Shown piece by piece: positions 6,803 to 12,879 of a stretch of 12,879 nt of DNA. A program made the position numbers and the translations under genes. The stretch is taken from contig DAIDKA010000062.1 of the NCBI GenBank assembly GCA_027451085.1, positions 1 through 12,879 of the forward strand. Direction: 5' to 3'. The stretch is from Gammaproteobacteria bacterium. GTDB lineage: Bacteria; Pseudomonadota; Gammaproteobacteria; Steroidobacterales; Steroidobacteraceae. Within the stretch, counting starts at the first letter, position 1, and each line of letters opens with the position of its first letter. The notes beneath the pieces were generated by a model. It was not told the origin of the DNA and made no database searches. It worked only from the letters and a program-made list of their open reading frames with translations.

Positions 6803-9493
6803 TCAGCCGCTGTTGCGCAGCGCCGTGGCCACGGCGTTTATGGACAGGTGAATACCCTCGCGCACGCGCGGATCGGTCTCGCCGGCGCGATGGCGCCGCA
6901 GCAGTTCCACCTGCAGGTGATTCAACGGTTCGATGTAGGGCAGCCGCAGGCGGATGGAGGCATCCAGGGCGGGGTTCTTTGCCATCAGCCGCGACTGCCC
7001 CGTGATGTCGAGCAGCGTCTCATGCGCCACCTGCCAGGCCTCGCTGATGCGGCTGAAGAGCACCGCAGCAAGTTTGCGATCCTCAACCAGCGTGGCGTAA
7101 TTGCGGGCGATGGATAGATCCGACTTGGCCAGCACCATTTCCATGTTGTCGAGCGTGGTCTGGAAAAACGGCCAGCCCTGCGCCATCTCGCGCAGCAGCC
7201 CTCGGTCCTTGAACGCCGCCAGCGCCTGTCCCGCCCCATACCATCCCGGGAGCATCACCCGCGCCTGCGCCCAGCTGAACACCCACGGGATGGCCCGCAG
7301 ATCCTCGATGCGATCCGACTTCGTGCGCGATGCCGGCCGCGAGCCGATTTTCAGTTCCGCGATTTCGGTCAGCGGTGTCATCTGGCGGAAAAAAGTCTTG
7401 AATCCTTCCGTGCCATAGACGAGTTCACGATAGGCCCTGAAAGCCTGGTCCGAGATGCCGTCCATGGCGGCGGCAAAATGGGCCGCCTCGGCGCTTGACG
7501 GATCAGGCGTGAGGGACGTCAGCAGTGTCGCCGCCGTGATTTCCTCGAGATTGGCGGCGGCGCTTGCAGGCGTGCCGTACTTGGCGGCGATGACCTCGCC
7601 CTGTTCGGTGATGCGGATACGGCCCTGCACCGTGCCGGGAGGCTGGGCGCGGATGGCGCCGAAAGAGGAACCACCGCCGCGACCCACCGAGCCGCCGCGG
7701 CCGTGGAATATCTGCATGGCGGTGGCTGATTCCTCGAACACCGCCGCCAGCTGGCGCGTGGCCCGGTTCAGGCTCCACACCGACGTCAGGTAGCCGCCAT
7801 CCTTGTTCGAGTCCGAATAGCCGACCATGACCTCCTGATGACCGCGCCGCCGGGCCGCCTGTTGTATTTCCGGCAGCTTCAGCCAGGTGCGCATGATGTC
7901 CGGCGCGCGCTGCAGGTCGCCGATGGTCTCGAACAGCGGCACCACCATGATCGCGGCATCGGCCGGCTCGCCCGGACGATACAGGCCGGCTTCCTTCAAC
8001 AGCACGTTCACCTCCAGCATGTCCGAGATGCTCTCGCACTTGGAGATGATGTAGGCGGTGATGCAGGCCCGGCCGTAACGTGCGTGCGCCTCGGCTGCAG
8101 CGCGCGATATGGCGAGTTCGGAGCGGGTTTCATCACTGTACTGCGCAAAAGGGCTGGACAGCGGCCGGCTGTGGGCCAGCTCGCGGCGCAACAGCGCCAC
8201 TCGCGCCGCCTCATCCAGCTGCTGGTAGTCAGACTCCACCCCCGCGACCCGCAGCAGTTCCGCCACCACGCGTGCGTGCACATCCGAGTTCTGCCGCAGG
8301 TCGAGGGTGGCCAGGTGGAAACCGAAGGTGTCGACGGCGCGGATCAGGCGCCGCAGCGCGCCACCCGTGGCCAGCAGCCCCGCGCCGGTCCGGGACAGCG
8401 ACTGCCCGATGATCACCAGGTCGGCGCGCAGTTCGTCGGGCGTCGCATAGGCCCTGGCGTCGACCGTCGGCCGGCGGGCGGGCGGATTGCCGGTGAGCTG
8501 TTCATAAGTCTTCGCCAGCCGCGCATAGCAGCCGGTGATGGCGCGACGGTAGGGCTCGTCCCGCCGCGCCGGATTGGCATCGCCGCTCGCCGCGGCCAGC
8601 TCATCCAGCGCCTGCGTGGTATCGGACAGCTCGGTGGAATTCGACAGTTCCTTGCCCAGCGCATGCAGCTGCACCAGGTAGTGGTCCAGCAGCGTGGTCG
8701 AGGCGCGACCCAGTGCCCGCCGCAATGAATCGGCGTCGACAAAGGGATTGCCGTCGCGGTCACCGCCGATCCAGCTGCCCAGCCGCAGGAAGCTGTGGGG
8801 CCGTTGCGGCAGCAGGCGCTCCCAGCGCGTATACAGCGCCGGCAGCACCGGTACGAACACGTCCCGCATGTAGGCCAGGGCGATCTCGACCTCATCCGCC
8901 ACATACAACCGTTCGCGCCGCAGCGGCCGGGTCTGCCACAGCAGCGCGATCTGCCGCAGCAGGGCCTGCTCGATGTCATCGCCCAGCGGGGTCTCGGCCA
9001 GTCCCTGGTCCCGCAGCGCCATGAGCTCTGCAATGCGGTTGCGGTGATCGATCATGCTCTTGCGCATGACCTCGGTGGGGTGCGCGGTCAGCACCGGCAC
9101 GATGAGCGCGGAGCGCAGCAGCTCCATGACGCGGTCGGCCCCGACGCCGCCGTGCTGCAGACTGCGCAGGGCTGCCGCCAGATCCTCTCCCGCGGCTGCG
9201 CCTGCACCATGCCGGATTTTTTCCCCCTGGCGGTCCTCGGCCAGGTTGGCCAGCATGGAAAACAGCATGAAGCCGCGCACGAAGGCCAGGGTGTCGTCCG
9301 GCCCCAGCGCCGCAAGCGCCCGGTCCGGACCCGCGGCATCGGTGACGCCGCGATACCGGTCGACGCTCGCCGCCCGGATGGTCTCGATGCGCTCGAACAG
9401 GTCCGCGCCGCCATAGGCCCGGATCACATCCCCCAGCAGCCGGCCTAAGTAGCGGACATCCGCGTTCTGGGTGATGGGGAGTGTTGTCGACAT
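6803..9493 (-). CDS. ppc: phosphoenolpyruvate carboxylase
   Basis: An 896-residue bacterial-type PEP carboxylase (E. coli enzyme 883). It carboxylates PEP with bicarbonate to oxaloacetate in the cytoplasm, refilling the TCA cycle. Signature blocks are all present in order: 'VLTAHPTEVMRKS' with catalytic H138, 'GSWIGGDRDGNPFV' (239-252), 'MVGYSDSNKDGGYLTSVW' (556-573, Lys564), 'FHGRGGSVGRGGG' (596-608, mobile Arg loop) and 'EQGEVIAAKYG' (630-640). The C-terminus reads 'ALRNSG' where most relatives end NTG; the Asn that binds the feedback inhibitor aspartate is kept, as is the 'EMVLAKSDL' Lys region, so aspartate inhibition is expected. ATG 9493 is preceded by GGAGAGGG and matches the usual N-terminus. 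The gene is divergent from the PQQ dehydrogenase (154-bp gap) and leads a three-gene same-strand run with the DUF8021-like gene and the cupin. Nothing looks damaged. Confidence 0.98.
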   Translation of the reverse strand: MSTTLPITQNADVRYLGRLLGDVIRAYGGADLFERIETIRAASVDRYRGVTDAAGPDRALAALGPDDTLAFVRGFMLFSMLANLAEDRQGEKIRHGAGAAAGEDLAAALRSLQHGGVGADRVMELLRSALIVPVLTAHPTEVMRKSMIDHRNRIAELMALRDQGLAETPLGDDIEQALLRQIALLWQTRPLRRERLYVADEVEIALAYMRDVFVPVLPALYTRWERLLPQRPHSFLRLGSWIGGDRDGNPFVDADSLRRALGRASTTLLDHYLVQLHALGKELSNSTELSDTTQALDELAAASGDANPARRDEPYRRAITGCYARLAKTYEQLTGNPPARRPTVDARAYATPDELRADLVIIGQSLSRTGAGLLATGGALRRLIRAVDTFGFHLATLDLRQNSDVHARVVAELLRVAGVESDYQQLDEAARVALLRRELAHSRPLSSPFAQYSDETRSELAISRAAAEAHARYGRACITAYIISKCESISDMLEVNVLLKEAGLYRPGEPADAAIMVVPLFETIGDLQRAPDIMRTWLKLPEIQQAARRRGHQEVMVGYSDSNKDGGYLTSVWSLNRATRQLAAVFEESATAMQIFHGRGGSVGRGGGSSFGAIRAQPPGTVQGRIRITEQGEVIAAKYGTPASAAANLEEITAATLLTSLTPDPSSAEAAHFAAAMDGISDQAFRAYRELVYGTEGFKTFFRQMTPLTEIAELKIGSRPASRTKSDRIEDLRAIPWVFSWAQARVMLPGWYGAGQALAAFKDRGLLREMAQGWPFFQTTLDNMEMVLAKSDLSIARNYATLVEDRKLAAVLFSRISEAWQVAHETLLDITGQSRLMAKNPALDASIRLRLPYIEPLNHLQVELLRRHRAGETDPRVREGIHLSINAVATALRNSG

Positions 9494-9559
9494 GCGCCCT
9501 CTCCGTACCTGGTGCTCCTGCCTTCAAGCATGCAAGAGATGGTCCACCCGGCGCCACCT

Positions 9560-9578
9560 GAAATTCGGGGCGAATTTC
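9560..9578. promoter_or_regulatory. perfect 19-bp dyad between ppc and the PQQ dehydrogenase
   Basis: GAAATTCG-GGG-CGAATTTC has perfect 8-bp arms around a 3-base centre. It lies in the 154-bp divergent gap (9494-9647), 67 bases from the ppc start and 70 from the dehydrogenase start, so it is nearly central. AT-rich arms stand out against a GC-rich background. It looks like an operator for a dimeric repressor or activator serving one or both promoters. The regulator is unknown. Confidence 0.45.
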
Positions 9579-9590
9579 CGCAGCAACTGC

Positions 9591-9603
9591 CCCGGAGTCC
9601 GGG
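9591..9603. promoter_or_regulatory. second short dyad CCCGGA-G-TCCGGG in the same gap
   Basis: Perfect 6-bp arms around one base, and nested in CTGCCC (9587-9592)...GGGCAG (9601-9606), which gives an alternative 6-bp pairing. It is 44 bases before the dehydrogenase ATG, inside its likely 5' leader. It could be an operator or RNA hairpin; GC-rich dyads arise by chance in this background. Confidence 0.2.
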
Positions 9604-9647
9604 CAGAATTCCCGGCAGCCTACGAACAACAAATCCGCGGGGGTCAC

Positions 9648-11537
9648 ATGAAAGTTCCACTCCTCGGCACCAGCGCCGCTGGCGCGCTGCTCGGCCTGCT
9701 GGCCATGGGACCGGCGCATGCCCAGGTCGGCGGCGGCACCGAATGGCCCTCGTACAACAATCACCTGGACGGCGAACGCTTCTCCCCGCTCAAGCAGATC
9801 ACGCCCGACAACGTGGCGAAGCTCGGCGAGGTGTGCCGCATCCAGGTGGACGGCCCCACCAGCTTCCACTCCGACCTCGTACAGGTGAATGGCGTGATCT
9901 ATGCCGCCACCGGCCGCGAGACGGTGGCCATCGACGCCACGACCTGCCGGCTGCGCTGGCATCACACCTGGACCCCGCAGGATGAGCACTTCTCCCCCTC
10001 CAGCCGCGGCGTTGCGGTCATGGACGGGCGCGTGTTCCGCGGCACCGGCGATGGCCGGCTGCTGGCCTTCGACGCCATCACCGGCAGGATCCTCTGGACC
10101 GACGTCATCGGCCTTCCCCGCCTGGGTGAGAACGCCGTCGCCGCGCCGCTGGCCGCCAACGGCGTGGTCTACATGGGCATTGCCGGCAGCGAACTCGGCG
10201 TGCGCGGCCGCGTCATGGCCTTCGACGCCGCCACCGGCCGCGAACTGTGGCGCTTCAACACCGTGCCCATGGGCAACGAGCCGGGCGCCAGCACCTGGAA
10301 GCGGCCCGAAAGCGCCAAAACCGGTGGTGGCGGCGTCTGGGGCGCCATGAGCCTGGATGTCTCAGCGGGTGAGCTGTTCGTCTCGGTGGGCAATCCCTGG
10401 CCGGACATCGACAAGGGTTACCGCCCCGGCGACAACCTCTACACAGATTCACTGGTGGTGCTCGACGCGCACACCGGCGCACTCAAGTGGTGGCACCAGC
10501 TGGCGCCCAATGACTGGATGGACCTCGACCTCGTCGCCCCCGCGGTGGTGTACCGCGACGCCAAGGTGCGCGACATCGTGGCCATCGGCGGCAAGGACGG
10601 CTTCGTGACGGCGCTCGACCGCGACAGCCACGAGGTTCTGTTCCACACCGCGGTCACCACCGTGGGTCCCACGCCCGCGGCAGCCACCCCGGCAGGCGTG
10701 AACTCCTGTCCAGGCTATGCCGGCGGCGTGGAATGGAACGGCCCGGCGCTGGACACCGCCAACAACACCCTGGTGGTGGGCGCTGTGGATGCCTGCTTCA
10801 AGGTGACCCTGGGCAAGACCCAGTACTCACCGGGCGATGCAAGCTTCGGTGGCACCGTTGCGCCCTATGGCCCCACCACCGGCTGGATCACCTCGGTGGA
10901 TGCGCAAACCGGCGCCGTGCGCTGGAAATACCATGCCGAAAAGCCCGTGGTTGCCGGCATCACCCCCACTGCTGGCGGCGTGACCTTCGCCGGTGACCTC
11001 GCCGGCAATCTGCTGGTTTTCAACAGCAAGAGCGGCGAGCTGCTGCGCAAGGTCCAGACCGGCGGTTCGCTGGCCGGCGGCATGATCACCTACCAGATCG
11101 GCGATCGGCAGTACCTGGCCTTCGCCGACGGCAATGTGTCACGCAACGCCTTCGGCGCCCTCGGCCTGCCCAGCATCGTGATCATGACCCTGAACCCGCC
11201 CTTGCATGCCATGTCCCTCGTTTCTCCGGGCGCACTGATGCCGGCGGACGAAGGGCCGGGCGCCACGCCCACCGGCGGGCCGGGCGGTGCGGCCGCGGCC
11301 GGCATCACCAGCGGGCAGCGCTTCTACCAGCAGATCTGCAGCGCCTGCCATGGCAGCGACGGCAACATGATCGCAGATCATAAGCTGAGCACCCTCAAGG
11401 GGCGGATGAATCACGCCACCACGGTGGCATTCATCAAGAACCCCAAGGCGCCCATGCCGAAGATGTACCCGCAGTTGCTGAAGGACCGCGACGTCGCCGA
11501 CATCGTGGCCTACCTGGAACAGGATATCGTCAAATAG
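9648..11537 (+). CDS. exported PQQ-dependent dehydrogenase with fused C-terminal cytochrome c (quinohaemoprotein)
   Basis: A 629-residue periplasmic quinohaemoprotein that would oxidise an alcohol, aldose or similar donor with PQQ and pass electrons to its own haem. Residues 1-25 are a signal peptide ending AHA. An eight-bladed PQQ beta-propeller follows (about 30-520), with 'W-P-S-Y-N-N' near the start and repeated '(A/V)xDAxTGxxxW' blade ends (138-150, 191-201, 272-281, 418-426). Expected metal/PQQ residues are E182 in 'GSELGVRGR', N249 in 'SVGNPWPD' and catalytic D292 in 'PNDWMDLDL'. After a Gly/Pro/Ala linker (535-553) comes a class I cytochrome c with C564-S-A-C567-H568 and probable axial Met603 or Met606. 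The vicinal Cys-Cys pair of classical methanol/ethanol dehydrogenases is absent (the aligned spot near 114-115 is His-Phe). ATG 9648 is chosen because the signal peptide starts there; GTG/ATG frames further up run into the ppc start. It is followed by the multihaem cytochrome gene. The substrate is unknown. Confidence 0.9.
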   Translation: MKVPLLGTSAAGALLGLLAMGPAHAQVGGGTEWPSYNNHLDGERFSPLKQITPDNVAKLGEVCRIQVDGPTSFHSDLVQVNGVIYAATGRETVAIDATTCRLRWHHTWTPQDEHFSPSSRGVAVMDGRVFRGTGDGRLLAFDAITGRILWTDVIGLPRLGENAVAAPLAANGVVYMGIAGSELGVRGRVMAFDAATGRELWRFNTVPMGNEPGASTWKRPESAKTGGGGVWGAMSLDVSAGELFVSVGNPWPDIDKGYRPGDNLYTDSLVVLDAHTGALKWWHQLAPNDWMDLDLVAPAVVYRDAKVRDIVAIGGKDGFVTALDRDSHEVLFHTAVTTVGPTPAAATPAGVNSCPGYAGGVEWNGPALDTANNTLVVGAVDACFKVTLGKTQYSPGDASFGGTVAPYGPTTGWITSVDAQTGAVRWKYHAEKPVVAGITPTAGGVTFAGDLAGNLLVFNSKSGELLRKVQTGGSLAGGMITYQIGDRQYLAFADGNVSRNAFGALGLPSIVIMTLNPPLHAMSLVSPGALMPADEGPGATPTGGPGGAAAAGITSGQRFYQQICSACHGSDGNMIADHKLSTLKGRMNHATTVAFIKNPKAPMPKMYPQLLKDRDVADIVAYLEQDIVK

Positions 11538-11646
11538 GGGACACCCGCGCCCCTTCACGACGCGGCGCGTGCTGGAGCCCATGACCCCCGGCGCCGCATG
11601 GGGAAAACTTCCCGTGGACACCCGATCTGCGGGAAAATCTTTCGTC
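11538..11646. other. intergenic leader with competing short inverted repeats
   Basis: This 109-bp gap between dehydrogenase and cytochrome has no gene. GGGAA (11601-11605) can pair with TTCCC (11609-11613) across 3 bases, while TTCCCG (11609-11614) can instead pair with CGGGAA (11630-11635) across 15 bases. The last arm lies about 12 bases before the cytochrome ATG, so the two folds are mutually exclusive and one would approach the start. CGCGCC/GGCGCG (11546-11551 and 11564-11569) makes another stem without a T-run. Also, GGACACCCG occurs twice (11539-11547 and about 11615-11623). No clear promoter or terminator was found, so co-transcription with the dehydrogenase is plausible. Confidence 0.25.
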
Positions 11647-12879
11647 ATGCGTACTGTCCAACCTCACATGATCCCCGCATACCCCCCCGCGTGGCGGCGG
11701 TCGCGCCTGATGCTGGCGGCCCTCGCCGCGAGCTTGGTCGCGGGCCTGACCACCCTGCCCCCGGTCGTCGCGGCATCCTCGAGCGCGCCCTTCGGCATCA
11801 CCACGCGGGTGGCGCCACCGGCCTACCTCAACATGCCCGCGACCGCCGATGGCCCCATGCCGGCGTTGCTGTCACAGACCGGCGCCTTCAGCGACCTCGC
11901 CACCCTCACGCCCGTACCGGGCCTGATCCCATACGATCTCATCGTGCCCTTCTGGTCGGATGCCGCCGTGAAACAGCGCTTCATGGCCATCCCCAAGGGC
12001 GGGAAGATCAAGTTCTCACCCACGGACGACTGGGTGTTCCCGGCCGGCACCGTGTTCGTTAAGACCTTTGAAATTGCCACGGATGCGGCCCATCCGGAGC
12101 ACACGCGCCGGCTGGAAACCCGACTGATCGTCGTAGGCCGCACAGGCGTCTATGGCGTGACCTACAAATGGCGCCCGGACGACAGCGACGCGGACCTGCT
12201 GACAGCCGATGGTCTGAACGAAACGCTGGATATCCGTGATTCCGACGGACATGTGCGCCACCAGCAGTGGCGCTATCCGTCGCGCAAGGACTGCCTGACC
12301 TGCCATAACAGCCACACCAGCGGCGTGCTGGGCGCCAAGGCCCGGCAGCTCAACCGCGACTTCACCTACGCTTCCGGCGTCACCGACAACGAACTGCGCA
12401 CGCTGAACCACCTCGGCCTGTTCACGCCGGCGCTTGCCGAGAGCAGCATCCCCACCTTGCCGCGCCTGGCGGCCACGGACGATACCTCGCGCAGCCTGGA
12501 AGACCGCGCCCGCTCCTACCTGGATGCCAACTCCGGCCACTGCCACCGGCCGGGGGGCACCGTCGCCTACTTCGACGCCCGCTACGAAACGCCGCTCGAC
12601 AAGACACAGCTCATCGGCGGACCCATCCTGATCGACGAGGGCATCGACCGGCCGCATCCCGTTTCAGCGCACGACATCTGGCGCTCCATCATCTACATGC
12701 GGGCCGACACCAACAGCGACATCCACATGCCGCCGATCGACCGCAACACCATCGACGTCAAAGGCATGGCACTGCTGAAGCAATGGATCAACAGCCTGCC
12801 GGGCCGGGACGTGCTGGCGCCGCCGCTCATCTCGCCGGAAGGCGGCAACTTCAGCGGCCCGGTCCAAGTGACGCTCACC
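11647..12879 (+). CDS. large exported c-type cytochrome, SO2930/di-haem type, with start of a chitobiase-like C-terminal domain (partial)
   Basis: The frame is open from ATG 11647 to the window edge (411 residues, 3' end missing). A hydrophobic run at about 21-42 ending 'PVVA' is a signal peptide; the n-region is long, and ATG 11668 or 11710 are possible starts because no strong ribosome-binding site decides. The mature part (about 44-385) matches what I know as the SO2930-type di-haem cytochrome: 'PYDLIVPFWSDAAVK' (95-109), 'KWRPDDSDADLL' (174-185), haem site one C216-L-T-C219-H220 in 'KDCLTCHN', 'GVLGAKARQLNRDF' (226-239), then 'YLDANSGHCHRPGG' (291-304) where haem site two should be. That second site has Ser296 in place of the first Cys (TCC at 12532-12534 against expected TGC). 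Met361 in 'HMPPIDR' is a candidate axial ligand. From about 394, 'LISPEGGNFSGPVQVTLT' looks like the first strand of a chitobiase/hexosaminidase C-terminal (Ig-like) domain. It probably accepts electrons from the upstream quinohaemoprotein in the periplasm; this is inference. Confidence 0.82.
   Translation, partial: MRTVQPHMIPAYPPAWRRSRLMLAALAASLVAGLTTLPPVVAASSSAPFGITTRVAPPAYLNMPATADGPMPALLSQTGAFSDLATLTPVPGLIPYDLIVPFWSDAAVKQRFMAIPKGGKIKFSPTDDWVFPAGTVFVKTFEIATDAAHPEHTRRLETRLIVVGRTGVYGVTYKWRPDDSDADLLTADGLNETLDIRDSDGHVRHQQWRYPSRKDCLTCHNSHTSGVLGAKARQLNRDFTYASGVTDNELRTLNHLGLFTPALAESSIPTLPRLAATDDTSRSLEDRARSYLDANSGHCHRPGGTVAYFDARYETPLDKTQLIGGPILIDEGIDRPHPVSAHDIWRSIIYMRADTNSDIHMPPIDRNTIDVKGMALLKQWINSLPGRDVLAPPLISPEGGNFSGPVQVTLT

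Noticed and set aside
7838..8728. A 296-codon plus-strand frame inside ppc
   Set aside because: It is antisense to well-conserved PEP carboxylase blocks; its His/Gln/Arg/Gly-rich translation matches no family I know.
9471..9647. Upstream extension of the PQQ dehydrogenase by 59 residues
   Set aside because: The extension crosses the ppc start and the dyads and is not signal-like; a clean signal peptide begins at ATG 9648.
8976..9989. Minus-strand 337-codon frame overlapping the ppc start and the dehydrogenase gene
   Set aside because: It is out of frame with ppc and antisense to the dehydrogenase, with low-complexity Gly/Ala/Arg composition; both overlapped genes are certain.
11546..11569. 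CGCGCC...GGCGCG stem after the dehydrogenase as an intrinsic terminator
   Set aside because: The loop is 12 bases and no T-run follows; such GC arms are common by chance here.

Overview
The window is high-GC, gene-dense bacterial chromosome. It carries an outer-membrane TonB-dependent receptor, periplasmic quinoprotein and c-type cytochrome machinery, and a bacterial-type PEP carboxylase, so the host is a Gram-negative proteobacterium. The mix (TPR-type sulfotransferase tail next to a fatty-acid desaturase, large TonB receptor, DUF8021-like protein) looks most like an environmental, oligotrophic gammaproteobacterium of the Nevskiales/Steroidobacter type. That placement is an inference from gene style. 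No rRNA, tRNA, insertion sequence or CRISPR array was seen.

Layout, left to right. (1) 2-1107, + strand: the last 34 codons of a probable sulfotransferase overlap by 10 bases the start of a three-histidine-box membrane fatty-acid desaturase. (2) 1123-3570, - strand: a TonB-dependent outer-membrane receptor, convergent with the desaturase. (3) 3738-5362, + strand: a small two-TM NarL-type histidine kinase and its LuxR/NarL response regulator, joined by an ATGA overlap and divergent from the receptor; the 167-bp gap between receptor and kinase holds two inverted repeats. (4) 9493-5371, - strand: PEP carboxylase (ppc), then an exported protein with two NTF2-like halves (DUF8021-like), then a small cupin. 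The cupin is interrupted by an in-frame amber codon where relatives are expected to have Gln. (5) 9648 to the end, + strand: an exported PQQ beta-propeller dehydrogenase with a fused C-terminal cytochrome c, followed by a large exported c-type cytochrome of the SO2930/di-heme type. The latter runs off the window just as a chitobiase/hexosaminidase C-terminal-like domain begins. Its second haem site reads S-G-H-C-H instead of C-x-x-C-H.

Working model (inference): receptor, two-component pair, quinohaemoprotein dehydrogenase and multihaem cytochrome are the sort of genes that together take up, sense and oxidise an alcohol- or sugar-like compound at the cell envelope. Electrons would pass PQQ -> fused haem -> cytochrome -> terminal oxidase. 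PEP carboxylase is a housekeeping anaplerotic enzyme with no clear tie to this.

No wholly new defence or mobile system is visible. The two best leads are single-base lesions in otherwise well-kept genes (the cupin amber codon and the Cys-to-Ser haem site). Next are a perfect 19-bp dyad between ppc and the dehydrogenase, and the architecture of the terminal cytochrome.
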